Shown piece by piece: positions 1-7,416 of a DNA stretch of 20,810 nucleotides. This stretch comes from a virus. The first letter of the stretch is position 1, and the number at the start of each line of letters is the position of its first letter. The translations under genes were made by a program, and so were the position numbers. Where the stretch lies: positions 1-20,810 of IMG/VR virus record IMGVR_UViG_3300043331_002190; one strand, given 5' to 3'. Under the pieces are notes generated by a model. That model worked only from the letters and a program-made list of their open reading frames with translations, was not told the origin of the DNA and searched no databases.

Positions 1-480
1 GGACGCCGCGGGGGCCTGCTGGGGTGTGGCCGCCTCGGCACTGGCCGGGCTCAGGATGGACGCGGCCCGGCTCAACACCCCTGGCCGCTGCTGAGGCATG
101 TGCCGCCGCACGTGGGCCACATAGTTGGGATCGCCGCCGCCGTTGTAGAGTCTGAGGGCTTTATCCACATCGCCCCCGGCCTGATCGAGTTTTTGCCGGA
201 GATAGCGCACGCCGCCCAGCATGTTGAGCCAGGGATCATGGCGCATGGCGGGATCAATCCCGGCGTCCTTCGCGGCGCCGGGATGCAGTTGAAACCAGCC
301 CTTGGCCCGCCCGCCATCGCCCTCGGCGCCCACGTCCCAGTTCGACTCTTGTTTGACCACGGCGTGCACCAGGTCACGGGGCAGGCGGTACTGCTCGGCC
401 AGGGCATCGAGACGCCCCGTCAACTGCGTCCAGTCCGTGGCACTCCGGTCAAAAATGTCCTCGAAGGGTGATGCCATCAT
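1..480 (-). CDS. Lytic transglycosylase domain, N-terminal part of a possible ejection protein (partial)
   Basis: The reading frame is open to the left edge, so only the first 160 residues are present. It matches a soluble lytic transglycosylase (SLT/goose-lysozyme-like) fold. The likely catalytic Glu45 sits in VVKQESNWD, followed by AKGWFQLHP (the usual substrate-groove motif) and LRLYNGGGDPNYVAHV (the YNxG-type motif). These enzymes cut the glycan strands of peptidoglycan. After about residue 135 the chain turns into an Ala/Pro/Ser-rich linker and continues out of the window. By analogy with T7 gp16 it may therefore be a large internal virion protein that opens the cell wall during DNA ejection; a free endolysin is the alternative. 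The ATG at 478-480 overlaps the TGA of the upstream gene (ATGA), which suggests translational coupling. The domain call is strong; the ejection role is inferred from position. Confidence 0.85.
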   Translation of the reverse strand, partial: MMASPFEDIFDRSATDWTQLTGRLDALAEQYRLPRDLVHAVVKQESNWDVGAEGDGGRAKGWFQLHPGAAKDAGIDPAMRHDPWLNMLGGVRYLRQKLDQAGGDVDKALRLYNGGGDPNYVAHVRRHMPQQRPGVLSRAASILSPASAEAATPQQAPAAS

Positions 481-2069
481 TGCACCGTATAGCCTTTCGA
501 TATGGCCATCTGTTCCGCCTGGGCCGGGGAGATATTGCGCCGCCGCGCCTCCGCATGGAGATCAGCCCGACTGACCACCTTGCCGCCAGCCGGTGCCTGA
601 CTGGTCGGCTGGCCGCCGCTGGGCGCGGCCTGTGCCCCACCCTGGGGCGCCGGGCCTCCTGTCCGCCCCGTGGCACGCGCTTCCTCTTCGAGGTTGCGCG
701 TAATCCGCTCACGGGCCTGCCGTTTTTGTTCGATCACGTCTTTGCTGTTGCCCGGTTGCGGGAAATAAATCTGATCGGTCATGTCCCATTCCATCTGGGT
801 GACATTGGCCCCAGACGTCTTGCGCAACCACGCCGCCGCAAATTCCCCGACCGCTTGCTTGTATTTTTGATAGTCCTCGCCAGTCAGGTAATTACTGATG
901 CCGTAGGGCAGTTTCTGGTCAGCAAGCTTCTCCCAAAAGCCCGGCTGAAAGCCTTTCTTCTCCATCTCGGCCGTAATGGCCTGGGAGCTTTTGGCGAGAT
1001 CATAATACGTGCCAGCTTTCTGCTCCGCTTCGGTCGGTTTGCCCAGGAGCGGCCCGCCGCCCGGCGCCTGGAGATACTCCACCTCCCCCGTTTTGCCAAT
1101 GCGGACCATACCGCCAGGCGTCTCTTTGATCTGCCCGGCCCCATGCAGCGCGGACACCCGCTCTTTGGCCGCCTCGGCTTGCTGGATGGCCCAGGCGCGT
1201 TCCTGTGGCGTGGCCGTCTCCCAGGTTTTGTTCAGGGTCCCTAAGTACTCCGTCACTGGCGCGCTAATCCCTTCCCGCCGCGCCTTCATGAGCTGCGCCT
1301 GCGCCTCGACTTGCTGAATCCCCAACGCCGCCCGACTCTTCGCATCAATCGCCGCATCGATGAACGGCTGTACCCCCTCAGCGCTATAGACCTGGGGCAG
1401 CGCCGCGGCCCACTGCGGCGACACCTCCGCTAACTGTCTACGAATCACGTCGTAGGATGCTTGATCATGGGCGCCGCCGAGCAGTTGCCCGGTGGTCTCG
1501 GCGAGCTTCTCGCGTATCTTGAGCCCCTGCTCCTGGCGCTTGTAGCCCAGCTCTTCTTGCTGCTGCATGCGCCCCTGGAGGAGCAGCGCGGCGTCGGGAT
1601 TGACGCGGGCCATCTGCATGAGCGTGGCCTGCGGGGACGGGGAGGACGCGGGGACGCCAGGACGCGGGGACGCGGCGAGGGAGGACAGGACAGGCGGCGG
1701 GCCCCCGGCAAACTGGCTGAGGTCCGGATACGCCCCCACCTGCTGCGCCGCCCCAGGGCCACCCGGGCCAAAGGCCTGCTGCGTGATCGGGCCAGGCGGA
1801 CCCCCTGCAGGAGGCATGCCGCCAGGGCCAAGCTGCGCCAGCATGGGTTGCTGCCCACCCCCGCCAAAGAGCAAGCCAGGGTTCTGCTGCACGGCCTGGC
1901 GATACGCCGCCTCGGCTTGGCTCTGGCGCTGTGCCTCCTGGAGGGCGAGCAGCGCGGTCTGGTTCTGTGTGCGGCTGCCGCGCAGCCGCTCCACGTCAAG
2001 CGGGTCATAGGTGTCAATGCGGGGATACTGGTTCGTCATCAAGGAAGCGAGGACACCCATACTTGCCAT
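477..2069 (-). CDS. Putative internal virion / DNA ejection protein
   Basis: About 530 residues. The first third is rich in Gln, Ala, Pro and Gly (a helical Q/A stretch, then low-complexity Pro/Gly linkers). The middle is helical and charged. The C-terminal third holds a compact domain with KYKQAVGEFAAAWLRKTSG and DQIYFPQPGNSKDVIEQKRQ, a pattern I associate with minor virion proteins of podoviruses. It follows the 836-residue ejection-type gene and is translationally coupled to the transglycosylase gene, so a role in the ejection apparatus is likely. I chose ATG 2067-2069. A TTG lies immediately before it, and the only Shine-Dalgarno-like run is AAAGGGGG, five bases upstream. That run belongs to the non-coding element inserted in front of this gene. 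No enzymatic motif is visible. Confidence 0.75.
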   Translation of the reverse strand: MASMGVLASLMTNQYPRIDTYDPLDVERLRGSRTQNQTALLALQEAQRQSQAEAAYRQAVQQNPGLLFGGGGQQPMLAQLGPGGMPPAGGPPGPITQQAFGPGGPGAAQQVGAYPDLSQFAGGPPPVLSSLAASPRPGVPASSPSPQATLMQMARVNPDAALLLQGRMQQQEELGYKRQEQGLKIREKLAETTGQLLGGAHDQASYDVIRRQLAEVSPQWAAALPQVYSAEGVQPFIDAAIDAKSRAALGIQQVEAQAQLMKARREGISAPVTEYLGTLNKTWETATPQERAWAIQQAEAAKERVSALHGAGQIKETPGGMVRIGKTGEVEYLQAPGGGPLLGKPTEAEQKAGTYYDLAKSSQAITAEMEKKGFQPGFWEKLADQKLPYGISNYLTGEDYQKYKQAVGEFAAAWLRKTSGANVTQMEWDMTDQIYFPQPGNSKDVIEQKRQARERITRNLEEEARATGRTGGPAPQGGAQAAPSGGQPTSQAPAGGKVVSRADLHAEARRRNISPAQAEQMAISKGYTVQ

Positions 2070-2073
2070 CAAA

Positions 2074-2086
2074 ACCCCCTTTGGGG
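2074..2086 (-). promoter_or_regulatory. Ribosome binding site inside a small hairpin
   Basis: On the minus strand CCCC-AAA-GGGG (plus 2076-2086) can fold into a 4-bp hairpin whose 3' arm is the GGGG(G) Shine-Dalgarno run of the gene starting at 2069. Pairing would hide the ribosome site, and the larger adjacent stem (2088-2107) could compete with it. The pairing is seen in sequence; any regulatory effect is inferred. Confidence 0.45.
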
Positions 2087-2460
2087 ACTCCGGCGTTTAG
2101 GCCGGAGGGGAAAAAGGGTTGCCGCCAACGAGCGGCAATTCCCGGTGCGGCAACGCCGCATAAACGATTCGCATAGGTCACAAAATACTGGATATACTTT
2201 CTTCAGGTATGACTTAATCTGCATTGCGACTCGCTCGTAAGGCTGTCTAAGCCTCTACCGTAGGGCATACGGGAAGTAAAGCCTGCCGAGATCATGTGAG
2301 ACCTGCGGGGATTTGCGGGTTGCTTTCGCCAGCGTAAAAGTCCCCAAGAGGGGACTGGTGTAGCGAAAACCAAGCGCACTTCCCCGTGGGCAGGATCGAT
2401 GAAACAGGAACGGGGATTCGTCCCCGGAATCTCCGTCGTTTACGGCGGAGAGCATGTCAA
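2075..2460 (-). ncRNA. Hairpin-rich non-coding element, candidate OMEGA/HEARO-like RNA or IS200/IS605-type remnant
   Basis: This is the only gene-free stretch above 300 bases (2070-2470). Read on the minus strand it starts with TTGACATGCTC and a stem around a TAAA loop (2428-2451). Perfect small hairpins follow: GGGGA-CGAA-TCCCC (2412-2425), a 7-bp stem at 2339-2356, a 6-bp stem at 2146-2160, a 7-bp stem at 2119-2138, and CTCCGGC-CTAAAC-GCCGGAG at 2088-2107. TTTCGC/GCGAAA (2323-2368) can close a larger stem. The start motif resembles the terminal hairpins of IS200/IS605 elements and the RNAs that precede iscB genes. The 3' end, a hairpin then a G-run directly before an ATG, is arranged as in iscB loci, but here a virion gene follows. 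No transposase or nuclease ORF is inside. The 70-residue ORF at 2255-2467 is probably not translated: it lacks known motifs and runs through the hairpins. The structure is seen directly; the family name is inference. Confidence 0.5.
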
Positions 2461-2464
2461 GGCG

Positions 2465-2472
2465 CACCTCCT
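2465..2472 (-). promoter_or_regulatory. Orphaned Shine-Dalgarno sequence
   Basis: The stop TAG of the 836-residue gene is embedded in TAGGAGGTG on the minus strand, an ideal ribosome site with no start codon of a gene at the right distance. Other junctions in this operon have the same stop-plus-SD design directly before the next start (for example before the coat gene). It therefore looks like the original ribosome site of the gene now starting at 2069, separated from it by the inserted element. Confidence 0.55.
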
Positions 2473-4981
2473 AAGCGTTTAAGCCGCGCAGATACGCGGT
2501 GGCATTATTGGTAAGCCCGCCAAGGGCGGTCTGGAAGCCCTGCGCCTGGCCGAGCGGTCCCAGGGCCTGGGCCGTCCCGAGCTGGCCATAGAGGTTGCCC
2601 ATCTGCCCGGCATAGCCCGCCCCGAGTTGCCCCAACTGGCTCCCGGCGAGTTGCCCTAAGCCGGCGACGGAGGCGAACTGATTCCACTGCCTGGTCAACT
2701 CCGCAATCTGCTGGGCATACGCCTGCTGCTGGCGCTGATAGTCCTGCTCATTCTGATAGACATCGCGCCCGTAGCCGATCTGCGACTGCTGGAGGAGGCG
2801 GTTGTACAGCGCCGTGTCGTAGGCCTCGCGCTCGCGTTGGGTCTGTTGCTGGCCCTGGAAGCCCGCCTGCCAGCCAAATTGCTGCTGCTGGGCGCGCGCC
2901 TGGGCCTCTTGGAGGGCCTGCTGCCAGTTCTGCGCCCCGGCCACCTGCGCCAGTTGTTCACGCAGCCGCGTCTCGTCCATGGCCTGACCAAAGCCGAGCT
3001 GACTCGCCGTCTGCGCCCAGCCCTCGCGCATCTGCGCTTGTTGCGCCGCGCGCTGCCAGGCGTTGGCATATTCCTGGGAGGCGAGATCCTGGCCTTGCTC
3101 CTGGAGCGCCGCCAGGGTCGGGCCACTGAGCAGGCTGCCGCGGGCCGCCGCCGAGCCTTCCAGGGCGTTCCTGGCCCGGTCGAGGCGGAACTGCACGCCC
3201 GGATCATTGGCCAAAAGCTCCTTCCCGCTCAAGGTGGGCAGCGCGCCCGGCGTATAGCGGTACTGCGCCGCCCCGGGCACCTGGCCCGGCCGGTAGGCAT
3301 AGGGTGCGGCACTCGGGACGTCTGTCGGCGTATAGCCCGCATAGGTGGAGGGCTGCCACCCCGGGGTGGTGCCAGGCAGCGCGTAGTTCGCGCCGGAGAC
3401 GGCCGGCGTGGCGCCCGGTTGCTGCGGACCGTTCCACGCCATGCGGCCGGTCATGTGGCCGAGGGCCTCCCGCCCGGCTTGCAGCCAGGGCGCCTGATTG
3501 GCCTGGGTCTGCAACCACTGCGCCGTCTGGAGGTCGAGCCCGCGCTGGAGGGCGGCCGCCTGCGCGGCAGAGGCATTCCCGGCCGCGTTGGCACCGAGCA
3601 GGCCGCTGCCGAGCGAGCCCAGGGCACTGACGCCGGCGCCGAGCAGGCCCGGTTTGCGCCCGAGGGCCCCGAGCGCGCCACTCGCCAGTCCCCCGAGGGA
3701 GCCCAGCCACGAGCCGCCGCCACTGCCACCCCAATCCGTGAGCTCCTGGCCATACCAGCTGCCCGGCCCGCCGGCCGTGAAACTGCCCCAGTCGAGCCCG
3801 GATCCCGCATCCGACAGGAGCATGCCCTGCCCCCCGCCGCTCCAGTTAAGCCAGTCCTGATCGCCAAAGTCATCCCATGCCATAGGTCCTCCTGTGGCGC
3901 CGGCCTGCACGCCCTGCGCCGCCCCGAGTAGTCCCGCCACGCCACTGCCCAGACTGCCGAGCTGGGAGCCTAACCCGAGATAGCGCCCGGCCTGCTGTAA
4001 AGGCTCCACGCCACTCGCCCGGCCCAGGGCGCCCGTGATGCGTCCGGCACTGCCGGCCAGCCGCGCCACATCGCCGACGTTCTGTATGCCGCCGCTGAAC
4101 ACGTTGCCCAGGCCCGCGAGGCCACCCGCCAGGCCGCCGACCACGCCGAGCCCGAGACCAAGCTTGCTCAACCACGGTTGCCCGGTCACGGCGCCGAGCA
4201 GGCCCGCCCCGGTGCCGCCGTAGGAGCCGATCGCCCCAATGGTGCCGAGGGTGGACGTCGGGATCCCCAGGAGAGACGGCGCCGCCGCCCCAGCCGCCGC
4301 GCCACCCGCCCCCGCGACAGGGGCAAAGGCGCCAAAGGCCCCGGCACCGCCCACCGCACCGCCCAGAGCGCCGAGCGCCAACATGAACTCGTTTGAAATG
4401 GGCGAAAAGGCGTCGCTGGCCTGGGGCACGCTCGCCACGTAATTCTGGTGCCGCATCTGCGCCAGGAACGTGTCAAAGAGTTGCCGCTCCTGCCCGGTCG
4501 CCTGGCCGCTGCGGATGCGCTCATCGAGCTGGAGCATAATCGCGCCGGCATCTGGACTGGACGGTGTGAGATACTGGCTCCAGTCGCCCCCTTCCCCGGG
4601 ATAGCCGGCCTGGAGCTGCGTCCAGTCCCGGTGGGGAATGGCCATCGCCTGCTGGCGCATCTGCTCGTACTGCTCGCGCTCGTAGTCCTTGAGCGTGCCA
4701 GCACGCTGCGCCTCGCCCATCTCCATGAGCGAGGGGATATAATTGACCGCGTAGGACGACAGCCCTGGCAACCACTCCTGCGTATGCGCGCCCGGACGCC
4801 ACTGGAAGCGTGCCTCACCAAATTGTGCGGGCAGCGTGTACTCTGGCAGCCGCTCGACGCCCTTGTCGCCCCAGGTGATCTTTTCGCCATTGGGCAAGGT
4901 CAGCTCGCCGTATTCTGGGATGGATGCCCCTTCCTCCTGATCGTCGACCAGCCCGCGCCCGGGCACCCAAAACAGGGCCAT
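2471..4981 (-). CDS. Large Gly/Ala-rich ejection-type virion protein
   Basis: 836 residues. The N-terminal 170 are mixed and acidic (LPNGEKITWGDKGVERLPEY, then a helical region). Residues of about 195-500 are extremely Gly/Ala/Leu-rich with several weakly hydrophobic segments, as in podovirus internal proteins that insert into or cross the cell envelope. A Pro/Tyr-rich linker follows. The C-terminal 230 residues are Gln-rich helix with RGSLLSGPTLAALQEQGQDL followed by ASQEYANAWQRAAQQAQ, a pattern recurring in phage DNA-transfer/injection proteins. ATG 4979-4981 is preceded by GGAGGGAGG and lies one base after the previous stop. It is followed by another ejection-type gene, as in P22-like and T7-like ejection clusters. 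The family assignment rests on composition and the C-terminal motif, so the exact orthologue (P22 gp7, gp20 or gp16 type) is not decided. Confidence 0.75.
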   Translation of the reverse strand: MALFWVPGRGLVDDQEEGASIPEYGELTLPNGEKITWGDKGVERLPEYTLPAQFGEARFQWRPGAHTQEWLPGLSSYAVNYIPSLMEMGEAQRAGTLKDYEREQYEQMRQQAMAIPHRDWTQLQAGYPGEGGDWSQYLTPSSPDAGAIMLQLDERIRSGQATGQERQLFDTFLAQMRHQNYVASVPQASDAFSPISNEFMLALGALGGAVGGAGAFGAFAPVAGAGGAAAGAAAPSLLGIPTSTLGTIGAIGSYGGTGAGLLGAVTGQPWLSKLGLGLGVVGGLAGGLAGLGNVFSGGIQNVGDVARLAGSAGRITGALGRASGVEPLQQAGRYLGLGSQLGSLGSGVAGLLGAAQGVQAGATGGPMAWDDFGDQDWLNWSGGGQGMLLSDAGSGLDWGSFTAGGPGSWYGQELTDWGGSGGGSWLGSLGGLASGALGALGRKPGLLGAGVSALGSLGSGLLGANAAGNASAAQAAALQRGLDLQTAQWLQTQANQAPWLQAGREALGHMTGRMAWNGPQQPGATPAVSGANYALPGTTPGWQPSTYAGYTPTDVPSAAPYAYRPGQVPGAAQYRYTPGALPTLSGKELLANDPGVQFRLDRARNALEGSAAARGSLLSGPTLAALQEQGQDLASQEYANAWQRAAQQAQMREGWAQTASQLGFGQAMDETRLREQLAQVAGAQNWQQALQEAQARAQQQQFGWQAGFQGQQQTQREREAYDTALYNRLLQQSQIGYGRDVYQNEQDYQRQQQAYAQQIAELTRQWNQFASVAGLGQLAGSQLGQLGAGYAGQMGNLYGQLGTAQALGPLGQAQGFQTALGGLTNNATAYLRGLNA

Positions 4982-4982
4982 G

Positions 4983-5162
4983 CTAGGGACCTCCCTCCAG
5001 CGCCGCGACGCGCGCCTCTACGTCCGCCAGGCGTGCCTCCTGACGTTGCTGCTGCGTCCTGAGCGCGTCAAGCCAGCGCACCCACACGGCCATGAGCAGC
5101 AGCGAGTCCCTGGCCGCAATCGGTTCCCGCACCGGCACCGGGTCCAGTCCAGGCTCAGCCAC
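4983..5162 (-). CDS. Small coiled-coil protein
   Basis: 59 residues, starting at GTG 5160-5162. An upstream GGGAGA on the minus strand lies eight bases before this GTG, and the start overlaps the previous gene's TGA by eight bases, so coupling is likely. The N-terminal half is Pro/Glu-rich. The C-terminal half (LLLMAVWVRWLDALRTQQQR, then EARLADVEARVAALEG) has clear heptads and should form a coiled coil or amphipathic helix. I do not recognise a family. Its place between the tail hub and the ejection proteins suggests a minor virion or assembly role. A longer in-frame ORF reaches 5369, but that upstream part is the shadow of the neighbouring gene. Confidence 0.65.
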   Translation of the reverse strand: MAEPGLDPVPVREPIAARDSLLLMAVWVRWLDALRTQQQRQEARLADVEARVAALEGGP

Positions 5163-5373
5163 TGGCGTAATCTCCCGCGAGCAATTTGTGCTTAAACAGC
5201 TCCAGCCACCACAGCAGCGTCCCGCCATCGCCCGTGGTACTGGCGGCGTAGAGCTGGCCCTCCGCGTCCCAGCCGAGCACCAGGACCTCGGTACACCCGT
5301 GCGCGGCCTCCAGCACGCGCGCAACCGGCAGCGGCAGCGTGGTGCCGCCGGGAAAATGGAGCAGATCACCCAT
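5155..5373 (-). CDS. Small hypothetical protein in the tail module
   Basis: 72 residues starting MGDLLHFPGGTTLPLPVARV. The ATG 5371-5373 overlaps the TGA of the gp10-like gene by one base (TGATG), a typical reinitiation junction. The sequence EVLVLGWDAEGQLYAASTTG, then LWWLELFKHKLL, has a beta-strand pattern followed by a helix. It is reminiscent of small phage proteins that carry an ILVLGWDEDGELYFAS-like motif and accompany structural genes, but I cannot name it. The next gene starts inside its last codons. No signal peptide or transmembrane segment is seen. Confidence 0.7.
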   Translation of the reverse strand: MGDLLHFPGGTTLPLPVARVLEAAHGCTEVLVLGWDAEGQLYAASTTGDGGTLLWWLELFKHKLLAGDYASG

Positions 5374-6797
5374 CAGGCCACCTCGACGCGGGCGCCCAGG
5401 ATACTCACGGGCACCGGATCCGTCACCACACAGCGAAACGTCCGCTGTCCACTGCGGCACTGGCCCAGGCGCCGCCAGCGCACGAGCCGTGTCCGTTCCC
5501 CGATCTTCCCGGCACTGCGCCACAGGGGGTACGACCACTGGCGGCCCCCGTCGTCACTCCAGGAGAGCTGGACCTGCGGATCTGCCCCAACGGCTGGCGC
5601 GCCATCGAGCCCCACGCCCGTGTCCATCACGAGCTCGAACAGCTGATACGTGAGGCGCTGCTGATCATTCCTGACGTGCGGGGAGACCCGCTCGCGGTAC
5701 AGCGGCGCGGTGCCATAGTGGTACCAGCTCGCATCGAGTACATACAGATCGCCCGTCGTCCGGTCCCCCAGGACATGCTCGCCGGCGGAGTACGCATGCG
5801 TATAGCAGCGGTAGGCCTGCTGCGTGCCATCTGCCGCCAGGTCCACCAGCTCGCACCAGCTCTGGAGCGTCGTGTCATAGAGCCACGTCTGGCCCCCCGT
5901 GGGGAAGTACCACAGGATAAACGAGTGCCCGGCCCACGACACCGGCGTGGCGATGCAATCCCCCACCGTGCTCATGGTGGCCATGGCCGACTCAATCGCC
6001 TGCGTCGAGACGCGCTCCGGCGTGGCCCCTGCCAGGCGCCAGATGGGCCCCTCGCCGCGCGCACTGCCCCCCAGCCAGTACAGGGCATTGTTGGCCGCCG
6101 TGACCGCTGCCGGGGCTTCCGTGCCCTGCTCGATGAAGCTCGACTGGTTGCGGGCGAAGGGATTCAGGGCGTCGCCCGTCGGATACCACACCTCGGTCGA
6201 TTGCCGACCCAGCAGGTAGAGGGTGCGGGCATCGACGTAGAGCGTCACGAGCGGATCAGGGCGGGCTTCGGCGGCGTAAAAGTTCAGGGCCGGCCAGGTC
6301 GTGGCGGCCAGGATATCGGTGTACCAGAAGCGCGAGGTGCCTGGTTCATGCGTGAGCACCCTGCCATCGAGATAGCCCAGGCGGCCCCACGACTGCGGCC
6401 CGGTCAAGGGCAGGGTCGCCAGGACGTTCGTGGCAAAGGGCATGGCCAGGCCCACCCCCTCGACACTCAAGACAAGGTGAATCCCGTCGTCGATGAGACT
6501 TACTGGATTTGTGCCCGTGGGGACGGTGCCCCGGGCCGTGAACGAGCCGCCTTGAAACAGCTCGAACAGCGTCGTCGAGGTCACCGCGAACGTGCGGCCC
6601 ACTGAGGACTGATACAGGGCGCGCACCGGTGCCGAGGGCAAGAGCGCCAGGGGGCGCAGTCCTGGCATCGAGAGCAGCACATAGGTGCCACGCTGGGCGG
6701 GGAGTTCATCGAGATAGAGATTCACGCTGCGGTCTGCCGCCAGAAATGGGCTGCGCATCTGGCCACTGGGTCCGCAAAAGTTCGGGAGCGCTGGCAC
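5373..6797 (-). CDS. P22 gp10-like tail accessory factor / packaged DNA stabilisation protein
   Basis: 474 residues, close to the 472 of P22 gp10. The chain is beta-rich and repetitive with many Trp/Tyr. It contains LYLLGRQSTEVWYPTGDALN then PFARNQSSFIEQGTEAPAAV, which resembles the conserved 'sequence of tests against zero, RxxTxEFWxxTG...F' region of gp10-type tail hubs, and later LYWLGGSARGEGPIWRL. Gp10 plugs the portal after packaging and builds the tail below gp4. I chose GTG 6795-6797 because VPALPNFCGPSGQ looks like a real N-terminus and GGGAAGAG lies just upstream. The frame stays open to 6941, but that extension would overlap the divergent plus-strand cassette. The gp4-like gene lies upstream, separated by two plus-strand genes. 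Confidence 0.82.
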   Translation of the reverse strand: MPALPNFCGPSGQMRSPFLAADRSVNLYLDELPAQRGTYVLLSMPGLRPLALLPSAPVRALYQSSVGRTFAVTSTTLFELFQGGSFTARGTVPTGTNPVSLIDDGIHLVLSVEGVGLAMPFATNVLATLPLTGPQSWGRLGYLDGRVLTHEPGTSRFWYTDILAATTWPALNFYAAEARPDPLVTLYVDARTLYLLGRQSTEVWYPTGDALNPFARNQSSFIEQGTEAPAAVTAANNALYWLGGSARGEGPIWRLAGATPERVSTQAIESAMATMSTVGDCIATPVSWAGHSFILWYFPTGGQTWLYDTTLQSWCELVDLAADGTQQAYRCYTHAYSAGEHVLGDRTTGDLYVLDASWYHYGTAPLYRERVSPHVRNDQQRLTYQLFELVMDTGVGLDGAPAVGADPQVQLSWSDDGGRQWSYPLWRSAGKIGERTRLVRWRRLGQCRSGQRTFRCVVTDPVPVSILGARVEVA

Positions 6798-6919
6798 TGG
6801 TCTCTTCCCTCGCTGTTGGGTATACTCTGGTATACTTGCTGACGTGGCAGGGTGTGGGTCGCTCCCACAGACGTGCCTTAACCATGTCAGCTCTGCCACA
6901 CCTGTTAAGGAGGTGTCCG
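6798..6919. promoter_or_regulatory. Divergent control region with GGTATACT direct repeats
   Basis: About 120 bases between the gp10-like gene (minus) and a plus-strand cassette. Two GGTATACT copies, ten bases apart start to start (6819-6826 and 6829-6836), could be operator half-sites or -10-like elements. A hairpin TGTGGG-TCGCT-CCCACA lies at 6853-6869, and GTGGCAG/CTGCCAC forms a wider inverted pair (6844-6850 and 6893-6899). AAGGAGGTG at 6908-6916 is the ribosome site of the plus-strand gene. The repeats are seen; promoter function is inferred. Confidence 0.4.
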
Positions 6920-7198
6920 ATGACCCGCAAACACGTCCCATCCTGCTGGCAACTCGTCCCTGCTCCCGCTCCGGAACCCGCGCCCGTCTTGTTGACCGAT
7001 GCCGAACTGGCGGAGGTTAACACGCTCTACGACCCCATCGATGCCATCCTCGAGCGCTACATCGAGAACTCCCCCGCGTACCCCTACGACACCATCCTGG
7101 AAGCCCTGGCACGCCTGACGCACTACTACGAGGGCATGCAGGCATATATTGATGCCGAGATCGCCAAGGACATCGCCGCCGAGGAGGCTGACGCATGA
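6920..7198 (+). CDS. Small acidic helical protein, opposite-strand cassette gene 1
   Basis: 92 residues. ATG 6920-6922 has a strong AAGGAGGTG six bases upstream; the longer frame back to 6629 is the shadow of the gp10-like gene. After a Pro-rich stretch (PAPAPEPAPV) the protein is helical and acidic: LTDAELAEVNTLYDPIDAIL, then ALARLTHYYEGMQAYIDAEI, ending in Glu/Asp/Ala. I do not recognise the family. It runs against the late operon and is coupled to the next gene by an ATGA overlap, so the pair has its own transcription start. That arrangement is typical of morons or of lysis/host-interaction cassettes. Confidence 0.75.
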   Translation: MTRKHVPSCWQLVPAPAPEPAPVLLTDAELAEVNTLYDPIDAILERYIENSPAYPYDTILEALARLTHYYEGMQAYIDAEIAKDIAAEEADA

Positions 7199-7416
7199 CC
7201 CCGCATCGGCAATCCCTCACCCTCTTCTGGCTCCAGGTCAGCACGTATCTCAGCGCCATCCTCTTTCTGCTCTCGACCATGACCCTGCTCTGGGTGTTCG
7301 TCACCGGGCAGATGCGCGCGCTGGAGCAGGACCGTAGCAAGCATGACGCGATGCTGTCCTCGCACTTCAAGGCCCTCAAGGACCACGAGGCGGTCATGGA
7401 GCGCCTGCGCCGCTAA
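7195..7416 (+). CDS. Small single-pass membrane protein, holin-like candidate
   Basis: 73 residues. The ATG at 7195-7197 overlaps the TGA of the previous gene. Residues of about 14-37 (LQVSTYLSAILFLLSTMTLL and onward) form one long hydrophobic segment after a short basic N-terminus. The remainder is charged and helical (MRALEQDRSKHDAM...KALKDHEAVMERLRR), probably a short coiled coil. Size and layout would fit a one-transmembrane (class III) holin, a spanin-like anchor or a superinfection-exclusion protein; the sequence alone does not decide. It converges on the gp4-like gene, and the two share the bases CTAA for their stop codons (TAA here, TAG on the other strand). Confidence 0.72.
   Translation: MTPHRQSLTLFWLQVSTYLSAILFLLSTMTLLWVFVTGQMRALEQDRSKHDAMLSSHFKALKDHEAVMERLRR

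Noticed and set aside
1461-2240. Long plus-strand reading frames over the ejection and tail genes (for example 468-1244, 1461-2240, 2837-3931, 5676-6605)
   Set aside because: They are antisense to well-supported genes, Arg/Pro/Gly-rich as expected from GC-rich shadow frames, lack ribosome sites and show no motif.
2255-2467. A 70-residue minus-strand ORF in the gene-free interval
   Set aside because: It runs straight through the hairpins of the element, has no known motif and would start inside the orphaned ribosome-site region; its composition does not resemble the neighbouring genes.
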